Made by a program: the position numbers and the translations under genes. The notes under the pieces were generated by a model. That model saw only the letters and a program-made list of their open reading frames with translations. It had not been told where the DNA came from and did not search any database. 64,000 nucleotides of DNA from Aeromonas caviae (GTDB lineage Bacteria > Pseudomonadota > Gammaproteobacteria > Enterobacterales > Aeromonadaceae): positions 55,041-119,040 of the forward strand of contig NZ_CDBK01000107.1 of assembly GCF_000819785.1 (NCBI RefSeq), read 5' to 3'. Positions 40,508 to 48,573 of this stretch are shown piece after piece (position 1 is the stretch's first letter; the number at the start of each line of letters is the position of its first letter).

Positions 40508-41938
40508 TCACGCATTGAACAGGTTGTTGTCCCGTACCAGCTCCCGGGGCAGGGCATTCTTGATGCGACTCCCCACCCATTTCCCCATGCCGAGCGGGTG
40601 CCCCTGGTAACGAACGATCACTTCCCCACTCCCGGCATCCTGCTCTGGCCAGACATCTCGTCCCATCATGAATTCACGGGCATTGGCGGCATCCAGCTCG
40701 ACGCATCCCTTGCTCGCCTCATGGCCGTAAGCCAGAGCCCATTCATGGGTCAATCGATATCCCTTCTTGAAGGTTTCAGCCAGCTTGATGCCGATGCGAT
40801 CGAAACGCAGCTTCCCCTGTACCTGCTCGAAGGCGTGAGGGAAGAGCCAGATCTCGTCATTGCGGCCAAACAGTTGGCCATGGGGCACGATGCCAAAATT
40901 CCCTTCAATCTCCCGCAACATGGGGCTGGCCTCTTTCTCTGGCAGCGGCGAGAAGGGGAACTTGCCGAGCTTGCCCGGTTTGAACATGGTGTTGGGCACG
41001 GAGTGATGCTTGCGCAACCGGGCGACGAAAAAGCCCTCACTGTCGAAGATCTGGGGCCACACATGCAGGTATCCCTCCGGCGTACAGGCTTTCTCCGCCC
41101 CCGGAAAGAGATCGGCCAACGAGTCAAAGCTGAAGGCATCGCCGAACTTCTCTTGCAGTGACTGACAGACGGCCTGATTCTCTTGCAGGCTCAGGGTGCA
41201 GGTGGAGTAGACCAGTACGCCGCCGGGTTTGAGGGCGTGAAAAGCGCTCTCCAGCAGGCCACGCTGCACTGCGGCGATCTCCTCGATGCTCTCCAGGCTC
41301 CAGTTGCGCAGCGCGTCTTCATCTTTTCGCACCGTCCCCTCGCCGGAGCAGGGGGCGTCGAGCAGGATGGCGTCGAAGGTTTCCGGCAGCCATTGGCCAA
41401 AGACCTTGGCATCGAAATGGGTCATGCCGACGTTGGTCACACCGCAGCGCTGGATATTGGCGCTCAGCACTTTCAACCTGCTGCTGGAAAACTCGTTGGC
41501 GATCAGCATGCCGCGGTTTTCCATCAGCGCCGCGATCTGGGTAGTCTTGGAGCCAGGGGCGGCGGCCGCGTCCAGCAACATGCCATCCCCTCTGGTTTGC
41601 TCACTGGCAAAGAGCGCCGTCACCGGCAACATGGAGCTCGCTTCCTGGATGTAGAAGAGGCCGCACAGATGCTCGGCCGTGTTGCCAAGGGGAATGCTCT
41701 CATCGCTGCGGGTGAGCCAGAAGCCGGCTTCACACCAGGGCACGGGATCCAGTTGCCAGCCAAGCGGTACCATGCGGGCGACAAACTCGGATACCGGGAT
41801 CTTGAGGGTGTTGACCCGGATGCTGCGCCGCAACGGCTGCCGGCAACTCGCCACGAATGCCTCCATGGAGAGATGGGATGGCATGAACTCCGCAATGTGA
41901 CGCAGGAAGTGATCGGGGAGGTAGGTGTTGTCGTGCAC
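40508..41938 (-). CDS. rsmF: 16S rRNA (cytosine1407-C5)-methyltransferase
   Basis: RsmF makes m5C1407 in 16S rRNA. The 476-residue protein (479 in E. coli) has the SAM motif DAAAAPGSKTTQIAALM, DAPCSGEGTVRKD with the catalytic-cycle Cys, YSTCTLSLQENQAVC with the nucleophile Cys, and a C-terminal PUA-like domain ending ELVRDNNLF. The start is taken as GTG 41938 (HDNTYLPDHFL), which aligns with the family; the frame is open to 42022 and ATG 41974 is an alternative. It is downstream of letAB, as in enterobacteria. Confidence 0.93.
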   Translation of the reverse strand: MHDNTYLPDHFLRHIAEFMPSHLSMEAFVASCRQPLRRSIRVNTLKIPVSEFVARMVPLGWQLDPVPWCEAGFWLTRSDESIPLGNTAEHLCGLFYIQEASSMLPVTALFASEQTRGDGMLLDAAAAPGSKTTQIAALMENRGMLIANEFSSSRLKVLSANIQRCGVTNVGMTHFDAKVFGQWLPETFDAILLDAPCSGEGTVRKDEDALRNWSLESIEEIAAVQRGLLESAFHALKPGGVLVYSTCTLSLQENQAVCQSLQEKFGDAFSFDSLADLFPGAEKACTPEGYLHVWPQIFDSEGFFVARLRKHHSVPNTMFKPGKLGKFPFSPLPEKEASPMLREIEGNFGIVPHGQLFGRNDEIWLFPHAFEQVQGKLRFDRIGIKLAETFKKGYRLTHEWALAYGHEASKGCVELDAANAREFMMGRDVWPEQDAGSGEVIVRYQGHPLGMGKWVGSRIKNALPRELVRDNNLFNA

Positions 41939-42022
41939 GGCGCAATCTCGCTGACCCAAAATGAGGGGCGACATCTTACCACAGTGCGCGGCCCTTCTTG
42001 ATGGGGGAGTCCATGAGTCCAT

Positions 42023-42050
42023 AAAAAAACCGGCACAAGGCCGGTTTTTG
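42023..42050 (-). terminator. Intrinsic terminator of letAB
   Basis: Read leftward, AAACCGGC and GCCGGTTT pair around CTTGT and are followed by seven T residues. It is 18 nt past the letB stop. Confidence 0.88.
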
Positions 42051-42067
42051 ACGAGCAGGGGAATAAC

Positions 42068-44620
42068 TCAGGGCAAAATGCGAGGGCTCCACTCCAGCCA
42101 CTCTTTTTCCGCCTTGGCATGAAGCGGATAACGATGGCCCGCCTTGACGGTCGCGCCCATCTCCCGCTCCGGCGTATTGAAGGCAATCCCGCCCGCCAGC
42201 AGGCTTTGCACCGTTTCGACCTCGATGGTGCCACCGGTCAGCCCGATATCGGCCTTGACCCCGGAGACATTCCAGAAACGGCTGTTGGCGCGTATCAGAT
42301 GGGCGTACTGTCCATCCACATTCACATCGATCAGTACCTCACTGCCATCCCGGGCCAGGGTCACGCCGGTGACGCTGCCCACGACCATCTTGCGAAACAG
42401 CAGGGGGCTGCCCACGCTGATGCCATCGACGGAGGGGCTCTTGAGGGTCAGGGCAAGACCGGCGGGGCCACTCTGGCTCAAGGGGAAGGTCTCCTTGCCA
42501 GCCCCCCGGCCCGGTGTCGCCTCCACAAAGGCCCCCTTGATCAGGGTATCGAGGTGGGCAACCCCCCCCAGCCCGACCTTGGCCTGCACCAGGGCATAGC
42601 GTGCCCCGGATTGCAGGAAACGCGCGGCATATTGCTCATTCAGCTCGGCCTTGAAGCTTACCTGGCCCAGGGTCGGGTCCAGTTCCACCTGCTCTACTTT
42701 GCCGATGTCCACTCCGCGATAGCGGATGGGGCTGCCAACCCCGAGACCCGGGTTGTGATCCGCCGTGAGCGTGAGGGTACGCACCTGGGAGCTTGCCTGC
42801 TCCTTGCTGTCAAAGAGCTGATGACTGCTGCGACCTGTCCCCAGCTTGTCGAATTCAATGGCACCACGCAGCAGGGTGGCGAGGTTCCCCATCTTGACCT
42901 GCACGCCGTCGAGCCGGATCTTGCCGTCGATGGCGGCCTTCTTCCAGAACTGGGGTTGCTGCTTGAGCAAAGGAGCATAGATGGCATCGATCTCCAGGGT
43001 GATGGCCACCCCGCGACCATCGGCATCCAGCGCCTTGACCTTGCCCGCTTCCAGTCCCAGGTAGAAGACGGGGGAGCCCACACCGACCCCATCAGCCTGA
43101 GCGGCACGCAGCGTCCAGCTGACCGCTTTGGCATGGCGGCTCCCAAGCAGGGCCAGCTCCTGGCTGGGGTAGAGGCGGTCAATCCTGTCACCCTTCGCAG
43201 CCTGAACCAGCTTGATGCCCCCCGCCAACCAGGCACTGGCCGGGCTGGTCTCCACCTTGATACCGCTGAGATCCGCCTCCACCTGCAAGGGGGCGGCTCG
43301 ATAGAAGCGAGCCCGTTGCAGCAGATGGCGATAACGCTCGTTCACCAGCAACTCGACACTGGCATTGCCGCCGGCATCCAAGGTCAGTGCCCCGAGCTGA
43401 CCTATCTGCAACCCCTTGAACCAGAGCGGAGCCCCTTCGCTCAAACCGGCGAGATCCTCTGCCTGCAGGGTCAGCTTGATGCCGCCGCGCTGTGCCTGGC
43501 TCTCCAGGGTCATGGTGTTTACCCGTTTACCGGGTTCATAGTCCAGACGAATGGCGGGCCCGGCCAGCAGGCGATCCGCATGCTTGATCCCGGCAGGGGA
43601 GAGAGAGACCGTCTCCCACACCAGACGACTCTTGCCGGTCACCCGGAACGCCTGTTCGGGGTTGATGAGGGCCGTCACGCTCCGTCCCTGTTCGGTGAGG
43701 CGAATAGGGTCGACTCGTCCAATCTCGATGCCCTCATAGAGGATGGGCATCCCTTCCTTGATGGGCAGAGTCCCCGCCTGGATGGTGATGCGCTCACCCC
43801 GGGCGGCCTCGGCCAGCCCCTTGTAGAGGATGAAGTTGACCCCCTTTTGCGCCACGGGAGAATCCTTGGGGGAGTCAAACGCAATGCCACCGCTCAGGAT
43901 GGAAGTGAGGCTGCCCGCCTCCACGCTGACGCCAGCCAGGCTGAAGGAGCCCTTGATGCCGCTGATGTTCCAGAATCGGGTATCCGCTTTGACGAGGTGC
44001 TCGAAGCGCGGCTCGATCACCAGATCCAGGATCACGTTCTGGTTCTCTTCCCCAAGACGGGTGTTGATGACACTGCCCACCTCCAGCCCGCGGAAATAGA
44101 TCTTGGCGCCGATGCCCACCGACCCCAGAGAATCGGCTGTCAGGTGCAGGGTGCGCCCTTGGGCCTGATAACCGGGGGGAGGGCCATCCAGGGCATCGAA
44201 CTCATCCTCCAGCGGGTTGTTCTCCCGTCCGGGTTGCAGGTTGATGTAGTTGCCGGACACCAGGGTGTCCAGGCCGGAGATCTCGGTCAGTGACGCCTTC
44301 GGACTCACCAGCCAGAAGTCGGAGCCCTTGCGTATGAGGGAGCGGGCACGGCTGTCCACCTTGGCCAGCACCGCAATCTTGCGACCATCCTGTGCCAGTT
44401 CCAGCTCCTGGACCACGCCGATGGCGACCCCCTGATAGCGCAACTGGGTCTTGCCCGGCAAGATACCGTTGCCCTGGGCAAAGTTGATGCGAATGAGTTG
44501 ACCACTGCTCGTCCACTGCTGGTAGAGAAAGCCTCCTGCCAGCAAGAGGGCGATGAAGGGCAGCAACCAGACCGGGGATAACCAGCGGTGCTTCTCAATG
44601 ACGGGCTCAGCCCCGACCAT
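42068..44620 (-). CDS. letB: Intermembrane lipid-transport MCE protein LetB
   Basis: LetB (YebT) forms a periplasm-spanning tunnel for lipids between the inner and outer membrane. The 850-residue protein (877 in E. coli) has one N-terminal membrane anchor (WLLPFIALLLAGGFLY) followed by seven MCE repeats, recognisable by the recurring G-x-P/L-x-Y/F-x-G-x-x-I/V-G motif: LRYQGVAIG, IYFRGLEVG, ILYEGIEIG, LWFKGLQIG, VFYLGLEAG, IRYRGVDIG and LLFRKMVVG. Seven repeats is the number in E. coli LetB. It follows the letA pair. Confidence 0.95.
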   Translation of the reverse strand: MVGAEPVIEKHRWLSPVWLLPFIALLLAGGFLYQQWTSSGQLIRINFAQGNGILPGKTQLRYQGVAIGVVQELELAQDGRKIAVLAKVDSRARSLIRKGSDFWLVSPKASLTEISGLDTLVSGNYINLQPGRENNPLEDEFDALDGPPPGYQAQGRTLHLTADSLGSVGIGAKIYFRGLEVGSVINTRLGEENQNVILDLVIEPRFEHLVKADTRFWNISGIKGSFSLAGVSVEAGSLTSILSGGIAFDSPKDSPVAQKGVNFILYKGLAEAARGERITIQAGTLPIKEGMPILYEGIEIGRVDPIRLTEQGRSVTALINPEQAFRVTGKSRLVWETVSLSPAGIKHADRLLAGPAIRLDYEPGKRVNTMTLESQAQRGGIKLTLQAEDLAGLSEGAPLWFKGLQIGQLGALTLDAGGNASVELLVNERYRHLLQRARFYRAAPLQVEADLSGIKVETSPASAWLAGGIKLVQAAKGDRIDRLYPSQELALLGSRHAKAVSWTLRAAQADGVGVGSPVFYLGLEAGKVKALDADGRGVAITLEIDAIYAPLLKQQPQFWKKAAIDGKIRLDGVQVKMGNLATLLRGAIEFDKLGTGRSSHQLFDSKEQASSQVRTLTLTADHNPGLGVGSPIRYRGVDIGKVEQVELDPTLGQVSFKAELNEQYAARFLQSGARYALVQAKVGLGGVAHLDTLIKGAFVEATPGRGAGKETFPLSQSGPAGLALTLKSPSVDGISVGSPLLFRKMVVGSVTGVTLARDGSEVLIDVNVDGQYAHLIRANSRFWNVSGVKADIGLTGGTIEVETVQSLLAGGIAFNTPEREMGATVKAGHRYPLHAKAEKEWLEWSPRILP

Positions 44621-44671
44621 ACCGACTCCTTACATTGGCTGTGATGCACAGCACGTTCGACACAAAAAACA

Positions 44672-45280
44672 TTAACGGGCCGCCTTGTCCCACAACAGGC
44701 GGGTATCGAGCATCCTGGCCGACATCATGGTGAGCACCACCACGCCGGCGAATGCCGTCGCCCCGGGGCCGGCACGCACGTTGAGCAGCACGCCGCGATC
44801 CACCAGGGCCACCATCAGCGAGATGACGAACAGGTCCAGCATGGACCAGCGTCCGATGAAATCGATGATGCGGTACATGACGAGCTGGCGTTTGCGGCGC
44901 ACCGGCTTGCTGCGCTGCAACTGCCAGCAGATCCAGCCAAGACCCAGGATCTTGCCGATGGGCACAATGATGCTCGCGGTCAGTACTATGGTGGCGATGC
45001 CGGACATCTTGCTGCGATAGAGCGCTATGATACCGCTGAAAATGGTATCGGACTGCAATAATCCCTTGTTGTAGAAGTGGGTGATGGGCAGCAGGTTCGC
45101 AGGCAATAGCATGAAGGTGGCCAGCGCCAGCAGGCCCCATGACCAGGCGAGGGAATGGGGGATGCGCATCTGCAAGGGGGTATGACAACGAGGGCAGCTC
45201 ATGCCGTGTTGATGGCGCACCAGCAACCCACAGGTATGGCAGCGGCAAAGCCCCAGTTCACGGGCGCTGATCGGGGACAT
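44672..45280 (-). CDS. letA: PqiA-family membrane protein, LetA C-terminal half
   Basis: This 202-residue protein has an N-terminal zinc-ribbon (CHTCGLLVRHQHGMSCPRCHTPL) and about four membrane segments (WSWGLLALATFMLLPANLLPI and later ones), one complete PqiA/LetA domain. In E. coli LetA is one 427-residue protein with two such domains; here they are two genes that overlap by 23 nt. The start at 45280 (MSPISARELGLCRCHTCG) has a GGGAG ribosome site. LetA is the inner-membrane partner of LetB, coded just downstream. Confidence 0.88.
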   Translation of the reverse strand: MSPISARELGLCRCHTCGLLVRHQHGMSCPRCHTPLQMRIPHSLAWSWGLLALATFMLLPANLLPITHFYNKGLLQSDTIFSGIIALYRSKMSGIATIVLTASIIVPIGKILGLGWICWQLQRSKPVRRKRQLVMYRIIDFIGRWSMLDLFVISLMVALVDRGVLLNVRAGPGATAFAGVVVLTMMSARMLDTRLLWDKAAR

Positions 45281-45902
45281 GGTCCGGCTCCCGGGAGGCA
45301 TGTTGCAGCGGAATCCGCTCCCAGTAAGGGGCAGGATCAAAGAGGATCAGCAGCGTCATGTTGAGCAGCATCAGACAACCCAGGCTCAGCAGACCGCCTC
45401 CCAGGCGCACGTCGGCGATGTCGATAAGCTTGAACAGGGCGACCAGCAGGCTGACGATGTACACCTCCAGCATGGCCCAGTGGCGAAATACCTCGACCGC
45501 TTTGAGGGTCCACGCCAGCAGATGCCAGCGCTTGGCCAGGCCGGAGGCGAGGGCAAAGATCCCGAGCAGCAGCCCTGTCGGCGCCAGCACGGCGCACCAG
45601 AGCACCAGTGTTGCCACCCAGAGCTCGCTCTCGGCATACAGCATCATAATTCCCTTGATCAGGTTGGCGTCCGAGTTCACGCCCGCCAGGCGAAGATAGA
45701 TCAAAGGCTCAAAAAACGCGGAAGGCAGCAACAGGAATCCGGTGATGGTCAGCGCCATCAACTGGGAAGGGCGAAAGGCATAGCGCCCATAGAGATGCTG
45801 ATGACAGCGGGGGCAATGGGCGTGACGGCGCAGCGGCAGCAACTTGCGTTCGATCAGCAAGTCACAGGCCGGACAGACAATCACCGAGTGCGGATCCGAC
45901 AT
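45258..45902 (-). CDS. letA: PqiA-family membrane protein, LetA N-terminal half
   Basis: This 214-residue protein is the first PqiA-type unit: a zinc-ribbon (CPACDLLIERKLLPLRRHAHCPRCHQ) then about four membrane segments, with the PqiA motif YLRLAGVNSDANLIKGIMMLY. Together with the next gene it totals 416 residues, close to E. coli LetA (427). The start at 45902 (MSDPHSVIVCPACD) fits the family; the frame extends further upstream without a plausible start. The 23-nt overlap with the second gene suggests coupled translation. Confidence 0.88.
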   Translation of the reverse strand: MSDPHSVIVCPACDLLIERKLLPLRRHAHCPRCHQHLYGRYAFRPSQLMALTITGFLLLPSAFFEPLIYLRLAGVNSDANLIKGIMMLYAESELWVATLVLWCAVLAPTGLLLGIFALASGLAKRWHLLAWTLKAVEVFRHWAMLEVYIVSLLVALFKLIDIADVRLGGGLLSLGCLMLLNMTLLILFDPAPYWERIPLQHASREPDHVPDQRP

Positions 45903-46069
45903 ACGATTCAACCTGTTGAAGGAATTGATGAAATTTACCTTAAAACGCCTGCCCTGTCTTGCCGCGCTGCACACCCCCCTTTGAAAAGATGTGTTTTCCG
46001 CTGTGAACTGGCCGCCGCCAGCCAAGCAGGGGCTGGCGATGCATGCCGACATGCTGAGGGTATTTGCAA

Positions 46070-46089
46070 TACTGTATATACGTACATAT
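46070..46089 (+). promoter_or_regulatory. LexA (SOS) box of yebG
   Basis: CTGT (46072-46075), an 8-nt AT-rich spacer and ACAT (46084-46087) give a near-consensus box (consensus CTGT-N8-ACAG) inside a longer TACTGTATATACGTACATAT run. It sits about 35 nt before the yebG start, as expected for the known SOS gene yebG. Confidence 0.75.
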
Positions 46090-46122
46090 ACTTGCAATCA
46101 CTATCATCAGGAGGGCGCCGCG

Positions 46123-46428
46123 ATGGCCGTTGAGATCAAGTATGTTGTGGTACGTGGGGGAGTGGAGAAGATGACCTTTGCCAGCAAGAAAGAGGCGGAT
46201 GCCTATGACAGACTGCTGGACACCGCCGATGAGCTGATGACACTGCTGGCGGGTGCGCCGGTCGCGCTTGCACCGGAGCAGCAGGAGAGTCTGGCCTTTT
46301 ATCTGGCCGAGCAGCGGGATCAGTTGCAGCAGGTATTGCGCGGTGGAAAAGGGCAGGGGAATCCCCCCAAAGAAGACAAGCTGGATACTGAACTGCCAAA
46401 GGGGAAGCCCCTGAAGAGCGTGGCTTGA
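46123..46428 (+). CDS. yebG: DNA damage-inducible protein YebG
   Basis: This 101-residue protein matches YebG (96 residues in E. coli): MAVEIKYVVVRGGVEKMTFASK, KEADAYDRLLDTADEL and the AEQRDQL segment. The function is unknown, but it is LexA-regulated in E. coli, and a LexA box is present here. The frame opens at 45991, but ATG 46123 has CAGGAGG 9-13 nt upstream and matches the family start. Confidence 0.93.
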   Translation: MAVEIKYVVVRGGVEKMTFASKKEADAYDRLLDTADELMTLLAGAPVALAPEQQESLAFYLAEQRDQLQQVLRGGKGQGNPPKEDKLDTELPKGKPLKSVA

Positions 46429-46630
46429 GACGAAAGGGCGGGGAAGGGGATGTGAGGTAGAAGCCGCTCTCTCATTCATGAAAAGTGCAACTTAAGTCAT
46501 TATCACGACTATTTTCCCCGAGAACTTTCTAACCACACTGCATATTCATTGAATATGCCGATTGCTCGTTATCATGGGGTATCACAGCAAGATGCCTCAG
46601 GTCGTTGCCCCCAAGGCGCACTGCAAGCCC

Positions 46631-46660
46631 TGATGCCGATAACCCCATTTATCGGCATCA
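46631..46660. repeat. 12-6-12 palindrome upstream of recombinase 2 (candidate core recombination site)
   Basis: The left arm TGATGCCGATAA (46631-46642) and its exact reverse complement (46649-46660) flank the spacer CCCCAT. It ends 46 bp before the recombinase start. The arm sequence recurs at 63908-63937 (spacer AGAGAG) and, with one mismatch and the same spacer, at 55239-55268. The geometry is that of a Xer-type core site; binding by recombinase 2 is inferred from position. Confidence 0.8.
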
Positions 46661-46706
46661 GGGGGGCGGCCCCGTTCAAAACATTCAACCGACATCACAC
46701 ACCATC

Positions 46707-48002
46707 ATGACTCATCCAGCACTTCCACCCGCCATGCCGCTGTTCGATAGCGTGGAGCACCTTGAGGCGGGCAATCCCCAGGTCAACCAATACCTCGCCA
46801 CCCTGAGTCTTGGCAAGGTCCCCGACGCGGGGATCGTGTATGAGCTGGCCGTCGACTGGCTGCTGGAGCAGCGCCACAGCGAAAACAACTACAAGACCTA
46901 TCGCAGTGAGCTGACCACTTTTTTGCACTGGTGTTTTTGCGAGGTGGCCATCAGCCCCAGGGATCTCACCAGGCGCATCATGATGCGCTATCTCGACTAT
47001 TGCCAGGCGCCACCGTCCGGACTGATTGCCTATCGCAACGTCGCCCAGTTCGTGCTCGACAAGGAGTGGGGGGAACGGTTGCCAAACCCCCTGTGGCGTC
47101 CGTTTCTGGGCAAGCGGGAACTGGGCCGGGAGCTGCCGTATCGACTGAGTGAGCAGGCGATGAAGACAAAACTCGCCATTTTGTCCGCCTTCTTCCAGTT
47201 TCTCATCCAGGAGGAGTACATGGATCGCAATCCGGCTCTCCTGCTGCAGCGGGTTAAACGTGCGGGCCCCCAGGAGGCTGGTGAAGATGCGCAATCCTTC
47301 ACCGAGCTGCAATGGTCCTATGTGATGCAAGCCGCCGAACAGCTCGCTGCCGAATGCCCGGCACAACATGAGCGCAGCCGCTTTCTCATCTGTCTGATGT
47401 ATGCCTGTTATCTGCGGATTTCCGAGGTGGCGGCCAGGCCGGGTTTCAGCCCCGTCATGGGCCAGTTTCGACGTGACGCCAAAACGGGCGTCTGGGGTTA
47501 TGACATTCCCCGCAGCAAAGGCGGTAAACGTCGCACCGTGGCCGTTTCTCAGGCTCTGCTCGAAGCCCTGGCTCGCTATCGTACCTTTCTTGGACTTTCG
47601 CCACTGCCGGCCCCCGGAGAGCAGACACCGCTGTTCGTACGCCACAAGGCGGCGGCCCATGGCCGCGAACAAGGCGAACTCAATGCCAATCTGGGTATCC
47701 GCCAGCTACGAGACCTGGTAATGGCGGTATTTGAACAGGCCGCAAGCCTTGCCGAACAAGACGGTTTTGATCAGGATGCCGCTGAAATGCGAACCCTGAC
47801 GCCGCACTCCATTCGCCACACCGGTATCACCCATGACATCAATCTGCACGGCCGGCCTTTATCCCACGTACAAGCCGATGCGGGACACGACAGCATCGAC
47901 ACCACCTCCAAGTACCTGCACACCGGCAACCGGGAACGTCACGAGAGTGCCAGCCGCAAGCCGCTGGACCACTTGCTCGACCAGGACCGAACATATGATT
48001 GA
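46707..48002 (+). CDS. Tyrosine recombinase 2 (Xer-like)
   Basis: This 431-residue recombinase has an N-terminal core-binding domain (about 40-180) and a catalytic domain with a full active site: Arg237 (YLRISEVAA), Lys271 (SKGGKRR), His367 and Arg370 (HSIRHTGI), His394 (AGHDSIDTT) and Tyr403 (SKYLHT). AGHDSIDTTSKYLH is typical of XerC/XerD-like proteins, but it is about 130 residues longer than those. It is unlike recombinase 1. The frame is open upstream to 46605; the start at 46707 (MTHPALPPAM) is preferred, leaving the palindrome in the leader. It sits on the host side of the left prophage junction, 99 bp away, and so is probably not part of prophage 1. Confidence 0.88.
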   Translation: MTHPALPPAMPLFDSVEHLEAGNPQVNQYLATLSLGKVPDAGIVYELAVDWLLEQRHSENNYKTYRSELTTFLHWCFCEVAISPRDLTRRIMMRYLDYCQAPPSGLIAYRNVAQFVLDKEWGERLPNPLWRPFLGKRELGRELPYRLSEQAMKTKLAILSAFFQFLIQEEYMDRNPALLLQRVKRAGPQEAGEDAQSFTELQWSYVMQAAEQLAAECPAQHERSRFLICLMYACYLRISEVAARPGFSPVMGQFRRDAKTGVWGYDIPRSKGGKRRTVAVSQALLEALARYRTFLGLSPLPAPGEQTPLFVRHKAAAHGREQGELNANLGIRQLRDLVMAVFEQAASLAEQDGFDQDAAEMRTLTPHSIRHTGITHDINLHGRPLSHVQADAGHDSIDTTSKYLHTGNRERHESASRKPLDHLLDQDRTYD

Positions 48003-48100
48003 TAACTAGTGGTGAACAAATAAAGCTGCACTCATAACCAAGATGTTGGACCTAAAGGCAATCCTTGATTGACCATGCCTTGGGACTCATAAAACACGAC

Positions 48101-48129
48101 ACTGCGCATAATGTCGCGTTTGGTTAAAT
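48101..48129 (+). other. Left dif-like junction of prophage 1 (attL)
   Basis: ACTGCGCATAA (48101-48111) matches the XerC arm of dif. It is followed by TGTCGCG and TTTGGTTAAAT (48119-48129), a degenerate XerD arm. Its XerC arm differs by one base from the ACCGCGCATAA seen at 55983 and 63978, so the left half is taken as host and the right half as phage. Confidence 0.75.
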
Positions 48130-48135
48130 GCCCAT

Positions 48136-48543
48136 GTGAAGCCCGCCGATAAGCCAGCCCACGCAATTTTGCTGGTTTATCAGGTATTTACTTGGATGGA
48201 ACGAGAGTTGACCAAAAACTTCATTTTTCGTTGGTTTGAATGCGGTTTATCGGAAGAGGAGACGGCAAATCTATGTTTCGTTTCTGTGAGACAGGTCACA
48301 AATTGGGATAAGGGTAAAGAGATCCCACCTGTCTATAAACGGCTTATGCGTATGGCATCTGGGCGGGAGCTGCCCACGATTTTCAAGGAGTGGCAGGGAT
48401 GGCGGATGAAGAATGACTGCCTGATCGCACCGAATGGCGTCATGTTCGACAGGAGGAGGATCGAGGCGCTGGCCATCATCCAGGCAGAGCTGTCAGAGAA
48501 GCAGAGAGAAGCATTCCATTGGCGGAAAAAATTAGGATTATGA
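48136..48543 (+). CDS. Phage regulatory protein of DUF3653 type
   Basis: This 135-residue protein has a helix-turn-helix-like N-terminal part (FRWFECGLSEEETANLCFVSVRQVTNWDKGKEIPPVYKRLMRM) and a short basic C-terminus (WRMKNDCLIAPNGVMFDRRRIEALAIIQAELSEKQRE), the layout of DUF3653 proteins found in filamentous and other phages. The start is GTG 48136 without a clear ribosome site; ATG 48196 is an alternative. In the circular phage the upstream neighbour would be the repressor gene now at 55650, whose stop codon would lie 10 nt before this GTG. Its function is probably regulation of the phage or host promoter use. Confidence 0.65.
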   Translation: MKPADKPAHAILLVYQVFTWMERELTKNFIFRWFECGLSEEETANLCFVSVRQVTNWDKGKEIPPVYKRLMRMASGRELPTIFKEWQGWRMKNDCLIAPNGVMFDRRRIEALAIIQAELSEKQREAFHWRKKLGL

Positions 48544-48545
48544 GA

Positions 48546-48570
48546 TAAGGGGCTCTGAGAGCCCCTTTAA
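48546..48570. terminator. Bidirectional terminator between the DUF3653 and DUF2158 genes
   Basis: AAGGGGCTC and GAGCCCCTT are inverted repeats around TGA in AAGGGGCTCTGAGAGCCCC, followed by TTTAA. It lies between two convergent genes. Confidence 0.75.
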
Positions 48571-48573
48571 GAT

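Noticed and set aside
42119..44293. A 724-codon open frame on the plus strand opposite letB
   Set aside because: It is a GC-rich antisense shadow of the MCE protein gene: composition is His/Gln/Gly/Pro-rich, with no domain, and it reflects codon bias on the other strand.
46707..48002. Recombinase 2 as the integrase of prophage 1
   Set aside because: It lies on the host side of the left dif-like junction, and dif-integrating filamentous phages use host XerCD. The shared palindrome keeps a functional link open, but not as the standard integrase.
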